A stretch of DNA of 64,000 nucleotides from Cryptomeria japonica (taxonomy: Eukaryota > Streptophyta > Pinopsida > Cupressales > Cupressaceae). The stretch is from positions 484,251,900 to 484,315,899 of the forward strand of contig NC_081406.1 in assembly GCF_030272615.1 (NCBI RefSeq), written 5' to 3'. Shown in pieces: positions 48,101-58,384 of the stretch. Position numbers and translations under genes: made by a program. The notes under the pieces were generated by a model. It saw nothing but the letters and a program-made list of their open reading frames with translations. It did no database searches and was not told where the DNA came from. Each line of letters begins with the position of its first letter. Positions within the stretch are counted from its first letter, which is position 1.

Positions 48101-49329
48101 AGAAACTTCCTTTTATGTCCAGTCATATGATGTGAACATCCAATATCAATTATCCATTCATCCTTATCTTCAATTTTAGCAGCAAGTGCCTTCTCTTCAA
48201 GTACATTCTCTTCCAGTGCCGAAACATCTTCCTTGATAGCCAAGAAAACCCATTCCTTTCCAATATCAGAACCACTAGCAAAGTCTTATGCCTCATCATT
48301 AGAATCAGTCACACCTTCCTCATCCACAATGTAGCATGATTTATCTTTGTTTTTCCTAAACTTATACTTGTTCTGATATCCAGGGTTAGGCTTAAAAGAT
48401 CCTCTAGCTCTTTCTTCAAATCTTGAACTCCTTTAAGGACATCTAGATGCAAAATAATCTATCTTATTACATGCAAAACACTTAAAAAGTGCTTTTCCTT
48501 CATAGTTATTTCCTATCGGTCCTGTAGGTACTCTTCTAGAAAACAGGGCTTCAACTTGATAAAATTCTTCACCTTCTCTCTTCATATCATCCAATTCCTT
48601 CACATACATAGCTTTCCAATCTTGCTTGCTAGTTGATGATATAAAAGGATGAAAAGTAGGTTCAGACTTCACAACTCCAGAAGGTCCGAATTCTTCAAGC
48701 TCAAAAGCAGATAATTTCCCAACCAAGGTATCTCTATTGGAAAAAGTATTAGTCATTGTTCTCAATTCATTAATTGTAGTAGCTTTCATCTTATAAGCTG
48801 GTGGGAAAGCTCTCAGAACTTTAGAAACTATTTCATCTTCACTCAGAGTTCCACCACAACATTGAAGACCCATAATAATTTTATTTACTCTTTCCATGAA
48901 TGTAGTAATCCTTTCATCTTCTTCCATCTTTAGGTTTTAATATCTCACCCAGTAACCATCAAGTTTAGCAATCTTAACAGTAGGGTCACCTTCATTAAGA
49001 GTCTCCAACTTGTCCCATATAGCCTTTGCTGATAATTTGTCAGACAATCCCATTATTTGCTGATGAGAAAGTGCACACAAGAGGGCTTATCTTTCTCTAC
49101 AATCATTCTCAAGCTCCTTATCCAAGTTTTCCATAGGAGTATTGCTAGATATTGGATTAAAAGGAGTAACCCCATTCTCTGTAATTTCCTAAATTTCCTT
49201 ACCGAGACATCTCATATGAGTCTTCATCTGAATCTTCCATACTCTATAATTTGTTCCATCAAGCATAGGAAGATCTCTCTGAAAGATAGCAACAAATGAA
49301 CTAGATGAACTTGAACTGTTAGTTGCCAT
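45106..49329 (-). pseudogene. Cop2 gag-pol polyprotein remnant
   Basis: From ATG at 49329 (MATNSSSSSSFVAIFQRD): Gag with LDGTNYRVWKI and EEDERITTFMERVNKI, knuckle CFACNKIDYFASRC (48470, His lost), protease EWIIDIGCSHHMTGH (Ser of DSG replaced by Ile), and an integrase zinc region. The integrase core has LIHTDLCGPTR, SYHGGDFTSGEF and APRTPQQNRVMERKN (47212-47580). Reverse transcriptase has [32 protein letters not shown] (46093-46599) and FVDDIIFGG. RNase H has YTDADWAGDVDDWKS and SWISKKQSCASLS, and ends TPLAEN-stop at 45106. Stops and a few frameshifts (in gag, about 48930-49100) make it defective, but domains are easily read. Confidence 0.95.
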
Positions 49330-49372
49330 AGGATCTTCCTCAAGTGGTTAAGCTTCTGTAGAGAGGACCAGG

Positions 49373-49384
49373 GCTCTGATACCA
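49373..49384 (-). promoter_or_regulatory. Cop2 primer binding site
   Basis: The minus strand reads TGGTATCAGAGC, a perfect initiator-Met site, two bases from the LTR. Confidence 0.93.
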
Positions 49385-49386
49385 AT

Positions 49387-50612
49387 TGTTAGATAGTTTA
49401 AATAGCTGGAAGACAACTAAGAGGGGGGTGAATCAGTTGTCACTTGATTACCAAAACCTTAAGCAATTAAAACTTTAATACTTGAACCCAAAAGATCAAT
49501 ATCGAAATGCATAAACCAATTGCCGAAATAGTAGATAAACCAGTTAAGCACAAGAAACAATTAGAGAATAAATACCATCCACATGACACCAAGATTTGTA
49601 CGTGGAAAACCCGATAAAGGGAAAAACCATAGTGGGAAGCCTACCCACAGTTAGATAATACTTCTGCAGTAAGTATGTGATTACAAATGAGGGGCGTGCA
49701 CTTGCAAGAAGGCCAACAACCTAAATCACATTGCTCATTACAAAAGGAGTCTCACTGACTACATAAAAATCTAGACTATAATCTGGAAGAGAGAATGAAC
49801 TACAATTATAGTATATCCTATGGCTGAGTATAGTTTTGGTTAAGCTCAATATCAGAGGACAAAATCCTCTTCCATAAACCCAACTTGGTCACCAATGATC
49901 GAGAAAATCCTTTGCACGAATGGTTATTACATTATTCACTCCTTACATATCCATATCCCATTACATATGATCTACAATAAGATCTTACATCATATATACA
50001 AACCCTCGACCACAAACAATAAGGTCATCCACCAAATAATAAAGCAATTACATAATTACAAAACATGCTGGCTTGAGACCAAACAAATAATATCCAACCC
50101 ATAGGACATCTTGGAAACACATCAAGAAGTCCAATCAAAATGTTACATTAAGTCGGTCCATAACCTAGATAAACCGGGACCCAGTTTAGGTCCATACATG
50201 CTAAAGCAATGATTCCAATCAGCCAAGTATCAAACATGATCACCATTAGCATCCCAAATCTCTACTAGAAGTTGCACCAACACCACTAATGCATAACATC
50301 AAAATATCTTCAACAAAGCTCTACCGGCAAAACCCTCACCGGATGAACAAACCAATCTTACTAGCATATAGGATAGCATCCGATAACCAAATCAAAACCA
50401 AATAACTAAAAATGAATCTGAGTAGCATGAATAAACCAATTCCACAAGCCAAAACATACTGGAGCATACCGAATCATTGTGATTTAATCAACTAGAAACC
50501 AAACAACCTACCAAGACCAGAAGGATACCAGTAAACAAACAAAACAACTAGTGTTGACATCAATGACAAAACATAAATACAACACATAATCAATTCCTCC
50601 AAATGGCCAACA
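49387..50612 (-). repeat. Cop2 5' LTR
   Basis: 1226 bp. On the minus strand it runs TGTTGGCCATTTGG to ATCTAACA. Hairpin arms (plus strand) GACAACTAA (49412-49420) and TCAGTTGTC (49433-49441), with one G-U pair in the RNA sense. Confidence 0.94.
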
Positions 50613-52046
50613 AACGGGTCCACAAAAAGGTCTAACCGAGTATCACCTAGTCATCTTCCATCTCAATCCTGTTAGAGGCCCCACCTTCACACCTTCTTGG
50701 TGTGTCTGGGACACACGACATCATCTCATGATGTCATGGTTCTTAACTTCCTTGCATCTTCCTTCGCAGGACTGTGAAGGTTGTCAGATCTGTTCACTCT
50801 TTACAAACAAGCTACAACAACTGCTTAACATTGACCACTATCCTTCGTGCACCTTCCCACTAGGGTTAAAACATCGTCGTCCATTTTATGCATGTACAGA
50901 ATTATGGAACCTTTAGTTGTTCGATCATTAATCACAAGGACATTAGCCTAAAAATATAGGCCAGACTTAAAGAAAATAATACCCTCTAAAAAATTAAAGG
51001 GGGGCTCGACCATAGTGAAAAAGATGCAGACTTAGGAAAATTTCAAAAGGCTAAACCCAAAAACCTAAACCTTGAGGGTAATAACAGAGTGTCATTAATT
51101 GAAAATGACTAAAATTTTGATAGGGACATCATTTTTTTGCAAATTCATTTTCAGGACTATCAGTGGCTCTGGTTGGGGATGATCATCACTCAAGGATGAT
51201 ACGAGGATCCAAAATCTCAGGTGGAGGAGACTAGCTACAGAGAAGACCCAAAGGAAACTACCTGGCCAAGGTAGTGCAAACATGAAATAAATCTAATCTA
51301 ATCTGCACATAACCTAATCTACTGCTCATGGAAAAGAAATACTTCAAAAGAAGTAAAATTCCAAGAACTGTCCATGAACAGATAGTTCAAGGACTTCATC
51401 TATCATTCCTTGAAGAAAGTATGAAATAAAATCTTCTCCCCACTTGTTTTGAATCATAAATGGGTTTAACTAGGTGACACCAAACTTATCATGCCTTCAT
51501 TTGTCTTCCAATATGGCATTTTCATATTAAGATCAAACCTTTATCTAGAAATTACTTACAGTTGCTCCTACCACAAGTTCATGGCCTGCATTTGTAATTT
51601 AGCATTTTGGTGTCAACTTCCCTTCTAGTTCCATTCCATTTCATTAAAAAATTTAAACCTCTACTGTATCTCAATTTCCATATCATCAGGACAAGTATGA
51701 ATAAACTTGTACATATCTATTGGGTAGCAGAGTCAACCTCTTTTCCCTGCACCCTATATTGTAGTTTGAAAAATCAAACTTTGACTGATGGCCCAAGGCC
51801 ATCAAAATTGAAACACCAGTATTTACCCTTATCAAAGGTCTGATTTTCATCTACATATGTGATCAATAACTTGAAAATATTACTACATATAAATTAACCA
51901 CATACATAAATATCTGCAAGCTGCAAGCTAACCATGCTTTTGACATCATCCACACCTCCTCTAATCGGGTAGTCACTCAACTGGCATGTGATTAAAAACT
52001 CTGACTTGTATTCTTGCACATTACTAATAGTAGAGACAACTAGAAT
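50613..52046. other. Non-coding stretch, probably 3' part of Gypsy element L
   Basis: No gene. From 50613 to about 51100 it resembles the J terminal region in style (TTCGCAGGA-like blocks, then an A-rich part with AAAGGGGGGCTCG at 50995), which suggests J and L share LTR ancestry. 51100-52046 shows nothing recognisable. Confidence 0.45.
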
Positions 52047-52916
52047 TTATTGATCGGCTTGGATAGCTCCTTCCTTATCATATAAACCATGCTCACAGAT
52101 GTCTGAAATGCCTTCAACATTACTATCATAACTAGTGTTGGAAGAAAATTGATCTTCGTCAAACAACATCAAATCAACAATCACATATTGATCAACATTC
52201 AATATTTCTGAATTCTCAATTATCTCCTCATACAAAAGATTGGAGATCAGATGAAAACCTCTCTCAAAAATATTAAGGCAAAGAACAGGTTGATCCATAT
52301 CTATATCCTCATCAAACAATACATTAGAAACTTTATTGAAACTACTACCTATCTCAAGATCACATTCATCCTTGGAATTGTAGTTTGAGCTAGAACAACT
52401 CTCAAAATTATAATCCTCACAACACAAGTACTCAATGTTATGACCTTCATAGGCTTCAACAAGATCATCATGACTTCTCTTACTCCTTTGAGTTTCATCT
52501 TCTCCAACCACACTTGTTGATTCACAGATATTTTCATGATTAGAAAATTTAGGAACAATTTGATCTCGTGCATGAAGAGTTATTTGTAATGAGGTAGGTA
52601 GTCTATCATTACTTATAATACTTGTTTCAATTATATCTGCTTGGACTAGCTCTTCACACCCATCATTCTGAATAAGTTGACATGGCATAAGCACAGGCTT
52701 AAGCATATTTTCTTTATTGGAACATACCATGAAATTCCCTAGCTTATCAACATCATCAACCAAAAATGGTATGGAAATGTTCAAGTGCTCATCATTACAC
52801 ACAACTAATTCCTGAGAGAATGAATCTATATCATCAAAATCTTGCATATCATTATTGTCTTCATCAGATATACAACTCTCCAATTTTCCTTCATACAAAC
52901 TATCTAAAGCAGTCAC
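52047..52916 (-). CDS. Intact 289-codon ORF downstream of Gypsy integrase, unknown function
   Basis: Fully open from MTALDSLYEGKLESCI to KEGAIQADQ, strongly acidic (ISDEDNNDMQDFDDID, SKDECDLEIGSS, NVLFDEDIDMDQPVLCLNI) with several Cys. No zinc motif, transmembrane segment or coiled coil is obvious, and I recognise no family. It lies about 0.8 kb downstream of the L integrase stop on the same strand, where some plant Gypsy lineages carry an additional 3' ORF. An alternative is that L captured a host fragment. Its openness next to a damaged integrase is notable but could be chance. Confidence 0.5.
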   Translation of the reverse strand: MTALDSLYEGKLESCISDEDNNDMQDFDDIDSFSQELVVCNDEHLNISIPFLVDDVDKLGNFMVCSNKENMLKPVLMPCQLIQNDGCEELVQADIIETSIISNDRLPTSLQITLHARDQIVPKFSNHENICESTSVVGEDETQRSKRSHDDLVEAYEGHNIEYLCCEDYNFESCSSSNYNSKDECDLEIGSSFNKVSNVLFDEDIDMDQPVLCLNIFERGFHLISNLLYEEIIENSEILNVDQYVIVDLMLFDEDQFSSNTSYDSNVEGISDICEHGLYDKEGAIQADQ

Positions 52917-53750
52917 TGGTTAGGAGGGACCTCAAAGAGATCAATTTGGACCGGTTAGCAAGAGTAAACACAACATAAACACACATATATGATGGAGGCA
53001 ATGCATAACAAATTGTTTTATTTTATGAAAATTGATTAAAACCAATTGGTAATAACTGTGTTATAGAAACCAGCTCACAAGCCTTCTAAACACATGCTAA
53101 AAGTACAAAATACATCACAACCGGGACTTTCAATCTTAATATCTATCTTCTACGCTCAGTCTAATTACTTGATTGTTTGATCGTTACATTCTAATGCTCA
53201 ATACAATGATTTATACAATCCAAGAGGATCTGCTTGGTCCAAAAAGGGATCAAAACTTGAAGAACAAAACCTAACATGTAAAATAAAAAAGGTCCTCCTC
53301 GGTCAAGAGATTGGTCCAGAAAATGCAAAGGATGAAGTGTAGATCATGGGAAAAGGCCGACCACATGCCAAGGAACATTAGAATCAATGCCCAAGGCTCT
53401 ACAAGCTATGAAAGGGTTCTGTTAGATCACAATGCAAATAGGTCCAGGCAACCGGTAACAGGAAACTGTCAACCGGTAATAGGAAACTGTCATGGAAACC
53501 GATAATGACAACTTGCCAGAAAAAGATCCAAATTCCTTGCAGTTTGGGGATAAGGAAGATGATCAAGTCTTCAAGTATAATCCAAATCCAGCAGATCTAG
53601 TGAGCCAAAACTGAGACACACCAAAATAAATGCTGAAATTGCAAATATAAAGAAAAATATAAAGGAAAATATTTTTGGTTGATGCAAGATTTCTATGAAC
53701 TGGGGATTCTCCTGCCTCAGACATCTGGGGTTATTGAAAAATTGAGTCTC
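52917..53750. other. Spacer between Gypsy integrase and the downstream ORF
   Basis: No gene supported on either strand. It contains a CAACCGGTAA-type direct repeat near 53449-53505 (AACCGGTAACAGGAAACTGTC twice in tandem, slightly varied). Confidence 0.6.
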
Positions 53751-56068
53751 TCACTTTGCTGGGGCCAGAGGAAAACCAAGGTGGTCCACCTCTACCTGAG
53801 AAATCCAAGATGAATCTTGAATTGGTCTATCCTTCCACTTCACAAGATACTCCTTATACTAACTGATCTGGGTACTATGTCCAATCCTACTATCCAAAAT
53901 ATCTTTAATCCGATCTGGTTCCTTCCGGGGCAACTGTTTCTCCAAGTTTGTGATACAGTCCTCACTGAATTCTGGTTCATGATACTCATGAAGATCTGCA
54001 ATGTTAAACACAGGTGAAATACTCAGACTATTCGGTAACTCAACTTCATATGCATTCCTAGAACTGAACTTTCTTAAAATCCTGCAAGGTCCAAAAATTT
54101 TCATCTGCAATTTGTTATAAGTTCCAATCGGGAATATTTATTTTCTCAGATATACCACCACTTCATTGCCAACTTAAAATTCCTTATGTCTCCTCTTCTC
54201 ATCTGCCTTCACCTTATACTTGTTGTTCATGTCCTCCAAATGCTACTTAACCTGAATATGCAAGATTGCCATGCGATTTGCAAAGTTTTTTGCTTCCAAA
54301 CTTATTCATTCTTCATTTCTAATATCTCTTAATTTTGATATACCTCTAGGATGCACTCCGGTAACAATGTAAAAAGGTGTTCTTTTGATACTCCTGTTTA
54401 CTGAATTATTGTAGGCAAACTCTAGTTGTACAAGAATCAAGTCCCAACTTCCGGTCTTATCTCCAACTAAACATCTCAACAAATTTACCAAGCTCTGGTT
54501 AACTAATTCTGTCTGTCCATTAGTCTATGGATGAAAAGTAGAACTGAACTTCAAATCTATCCTCATCCTCATCCTCTTCCAAAGTGTTCTCCAAAAATAG
54601 CCAACAAACTTAGTGTCTCTTTCTAAAACTATGCTCTTAGTCAATCCATGCAATCTCACTACTTCCTTGAAAAATAGGTCTGTTGGCATTTTTGATGTTT
54701 ATGTTGTGGTTGTCATTGATGGAAACACACTTGCTTTGACATCACTTTTTATGTATGAGTTATGCTCAACCAATATTTGTTCCAAATTGGTATTATGTAT
54801 TATAGTCTCTAGGCTATCATTGTTTTGCAGAAAGTGTTTACCGATCTCAAGCGGTATGAAGACCTCAAGTGGTTTGACGATCTCAAGTGGTACGAAGGAA
54901 TTGAAGTGGCAGTTATCATTTTCCCAGTCTTCATTTTTGGACAATCGGTAATCGGTTTAATGTATGAACCGGTAATACTCTGTGATGAGTTACCAACCGG
55001 TATTTTTGTGATGAGTTACCATCCACTGACACTTTGACGGTGATTTTGTGCCATGTTATCAAATGTGTCTAGATGCAATGAACCTAGGAACTTGCAATGT
55101 AATCCTATTAGACCGACATGAAATCAGATTCCTTTTTAGGGACATCATGTCTAGGGTTTTAGTAGATGTAGTTGTTAGGGTTTTTGGTGGTTGATGAGTT
55201 TTTGTATGTGCGATCTTAGAAGAGAAGATCAAGTCTGTGTGTTGTAATAGAGTGTGGATTTACTGAAGATTGAATTAATGCATTAGCAATGAGCTATCAT
55301 GGATCTAACCAAGCAGGCTATGCTATTTGCTAGATCATTCACTTGTTGATTACTCACATCTTCGACAAGTCTGAAACCCTTAATCGGTAGGCCTAGAAAA
55401 GCCTTTGTAAATCCTCTAACAAGGTGGTTCACATCTGTGGATCTGAAATCCTCTCACAAGGTAGTCTTTAATCGGACTTATCTCCTAACAGAGATTGAGA
55501 TTCCTAAATGGATCTGTTCTAGTGAAGAACACTGTATGACCTTAACCGGTCTGACCTTAATTGGTCTGGTTACTATTCTGTAGATAGTTACTTGTGAGTT
55601 TCATCTCACCGTTGTTTTTCCCATTTGGGTTTCCACGTCAAAATCTCTTGTGTTATGGTGATTGTGCTTCTATGGGTGAATGCCTTATTTGTTGTTTGGT
55701 TTGCATTTGTGTTAACCAGTTTGTTAGTAAAACTATTATACCAGTTTAGTGCTCAACTAATTAAGTGTTTAAGTTCAGTATTTTTTGGTTTACTAATTCA
55801 CCCCCCCCTCTTAGTATTCATCAACGCCTGCTACATGTAATGCATCTCATGTCTTCTTACAAGGTATGAAATGATCCATCTTCGAGAATCTATCCACTAC
55901 CACAAATATAGAATCATTCCCTCTCATTGTCTTAGGAAATCCAAGTATGAAATCCATGCTTATATCCTCCCAAGGTCTTACCGGTACTGTCAAAGGTTTA
56001 TACAATCCCACATTCTAACTACAACCCTTTGCAACTTGACAAAATCTACAACTTTGCACATATTTCTT
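53751..56068 (-). pseudogene. L, Ty3/Gypsy integrase with chromodomain-like tail (split by solo LTR)
   Basis: It reads right to left from 56068. The zinc-finger end CRFCQVAKGCSQNVGLY is followed by core blocks [16 protein letters not shown] and [16 protein letters not shown] (55824-56068). After the solo LTR (54681-55823) come FFKEVVRLHGLTKSIV, FAYNNSVNRSIKRTPF (54306-54491), FGPCRILRKFSSRNAYEVEL and ISPVFNIADLHEY (53859-54110). The C-terminus YKEYLVKWKDRPIQDSSW (about 53830) is a chromodomain-like block, ending at 53751. This order is typical of chromodomain-bearing Gypsy elements. There are several stops. Reverse transcriptase and gag would lie beyond NAQ-3, outside the window. Unlike every polymerase to its left, it is Gypsy, not Copia. 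Confidence 0.92.
54681..55823 (+). repeat. Family-H solo LTR in Gypsy integrase
   Basis: 1143 bp from TGTTGGCATTTTTG to TATTCATCA, same family as 37584-38693. Flanks AGGTC (54676-54680) and ACGCC (55824-55828) are a mutated 5-bp duplication. Removing one copy restores the integrase frame around the expected VADLFF motif. Confidence 0.92.
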
Positions 56069-56896
56069 TGTTGGCATTCTACCCTCTTATGAGAATAGTT
56101 GATGTTGTCATTGATGGCAACCAACTAGCAACTCACCGACAATTGGTTTCTACATTCCCGACATCACAAATTTCATACACCGACAGACACTAGCACTGAC
56201 AGGCACTTCACCGACATTCAGATTACATTGGCAACAAAGCATACCGACACTCCAGCTGACATGGGATAAAGTTTTTTGTTTATATAAATTGTTTTTTAAT
56301 GTAATTATCTTTTGTAAAACGACATGGTATATTGTAAAAAACTCATTTATGTATGAGATCTTATAAGTCATTTTGATATGTGGGAGAGAGATAAGGAATT
56401 GTGGTAGGTGATGAGACAATTTTATTGTACAAGGTGATATAGTTGACAAAGAAGGTTTTGGTTATTAACTGAGCTTAAACTAGTACTGAACCTAGCATAA
56501 GAGATGTTGTTTTGAGCAGTATATTGTATTGGATTTGATAATCCATTTTGTAGTCGGCATGACTCTTTATTGAGCAGTGAGCTCTAGGCTATTGGCCTCA
56601 CTGCATGTGCAGGCCCCTCATTGTAAGTAGTATTTATTCATTGGCCTGTGAGTAAATATTGTGGGTTACAAATCCCACTGAGGTTTTTCCCACACTGGGT
56701 TTCCTCATTAAATATCTTGTGTTATGGTGTGTTTCTATGTTGTCCCTATTATCTCTATTTATTGCAATAATTCTTATTTATCGGTACACTGTTTTGGGAT
56801 GCAAAGTTATTAATAAGCCTAAATATTCTGCTAACCGGTTAGACACTGAGTCACCCTCCCCTCTCAGTGTCTTTGGGACTGTCATTGAATCTAACA
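56069..56896 (+). repeat. NAQ-3 5' LTR
   Basis: 828 bp, TGTTGGCATTCTACC to AATCTAACA. Arms GACACTGA (56842-56849) and TCAGTGTC (56864-56871) pair perfectly around a C-rich loop. Confidence 0.94.
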
Positions 56897-56898
56897 AT

Positions 56899-56910
56899 TT
56901 CTATTAGAGC
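56899..56910 (+). promoter_or_regulatory. NAQ-3 primer binding site, degraded
   Basis: TTCTATTAGAGC, nine of 12 bases matching the initiator-Met site, two bases after the LTR. Confidence 0.7.
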
Positions 56911-56967
56911 CTAGTCCTCTATTTTCAAAAGCCTAACGACTTGAGGAAGACTCTGACACCGGTAAAG

Positions 56968-58049
56968 ATGGAGAACTTAAGAAAATAGTTGGAAGGAGCT
57001 CTTGAAGATTTTGATGCAGAAAAATTGAATAATATCAAACTTGAAGATGATCTGAGGATTGCACATGAATTCATTAAAGGACTCCAGGAGAACTTTGTTA
57101 TAGCACAAAATAAAAGAAAAGAACTTCATGAAAAGATGCATAATGATGATGATGATGAAAAAGAAACTCTTAGAGACATTCCAAACAAGTTGAGACAAGA
57201 GAACAGTAACATGAAGAATGAAATGCAAGATATGACTATGAGATTATGTAAAGATATTGAAGACAGGAAGAAGAATGAAGAAGACTTGGCTAGGAGACTT
57301 AATGATGTTGGAAATGAAAATCTAACTTGGTCATGAAAATGATATGCTAAAGACAGATTTGATTCACATGCAACATGATAAAGTTGAGCTTGTGAGTCAA
57401 GTTGGAATTCTGGAAAATGAGTTGGCTACTGCAAATAAACACAAAGACAAATTCAAGAAAAGTTCAAAAGAACTTGATGACATGCTTAAAAGACAAAAAC
57501 CTGATGGAGATACTAATGGAATTGGATTCGAATATGGAGAAAGTTCTAGTATTGCAAACAATCAAGATCAGAACAAATCGGTAAGACAACCTAATGCTTA
57601 TAAATTTAATGAATTTTTTTTTATTTGCAACAAATATGGTCACAGAGCAAATCAGTGTATATTTAGAAATAATCAAAATATAAACTCACCCACCTATCAA
57701 TGTTCCAAATGAAATAAAGTTGGTCATAATTCAGAAAATTGCAAAATGAATGTGAAATGTTGTGTGTGGAAGATTTGGGCATTTATCTAATCAATGCAGA
57801 TCACAAACTGGTCAAGGATATGGAAAGGCTATTTAGAGGAATAATGTAATTTGTTATGCATGTAACAAGATTGGACATATTGCTAAATTTTGTAGAAGCA
57901 AGAATGCACCGACAAACAACAAAGGATCTAGTTTGAAGGGCAAAGAAAAGGTAGATGAAGTTAAGCAATAATTTTCAAAACAATAGATTAAGAAAAGTGA
58001 TCAGAGAACTGATGAAACTATCTCTGGACCACCAGCAGCAAATCATTAG
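56968..58049 (+). pseudogene. NAQ-3 Gag-like protein with four CCHC knuckles
   Basis: It starts MENLRK, stop, then LEGALEDFDAEKLNN. The stop aligns with Gln in NAQ-2 (CAA/CAG to TAG). A charged coiled coil spans about 190 residues. A 2-base deletion near 57325 shifts the frame. Knuckles are FFICNKYGHRANQC (first Cys lost), CSK-stop-NKVGHNSENC, a third destroyed by a frameshift at about 57760, and CYACNKIGHIAKFC. The tail is basic with KGKEKVDEVKQ. It confirms that the four-knuckle layout is ancestral to the family. Confidence 0.83.
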
Positions 58050-58384
58050 GGGGTATTGTAGCAAGAAATTCTTCATCTAATTGAGTAATAATCCTTAGGG
58101 GGTATTGTAGCAAGTTGAAAATCATGCATTCTACCATCGGTTGATGGTAAGAAGATACATTTCTTCTTTACCGGCAGATGTGTTAAGTTTTCACTTAACT
58201 GGTGAGCATTTAATGCAGTTTAAAGAACCTTTTTGGATATAAAGCACCAGGAAACCCTCATTTCAAACTCACTGAGCATTCAAATGATCAAAGAACGTGA
58301 AATTGAGCAAAGGCCTTCTAAGGCGAAGCTGCGAAGTGATTTTCAAGTATTCAGACTTTCAGTTTAGAGGTATTTTTCTTTGAA

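Larger units (their letters stand above)
43563..50612 (-). mobile_element. Cop2, near full-length Ty1/Copia element of the Cop1 family
   Basis: A minus-strand element with all parts in order: 5' LTR (49387-50612), primer site, gag, protease, integrase, reverse transcriptase, RNase H, polypurine tract and 3' LTR (43563-44740). The 3' LTR lacks its last 60 or so bases and abuts the Cop1 5' LTR, so no target duplication can be read on that side. Confidence 0.94.

Noticed and set aside
52349-52573. Secondary open frame inside 52047-52916
   Set aside because: It overlaps the longer frame on the same strand and is a frame shadow.
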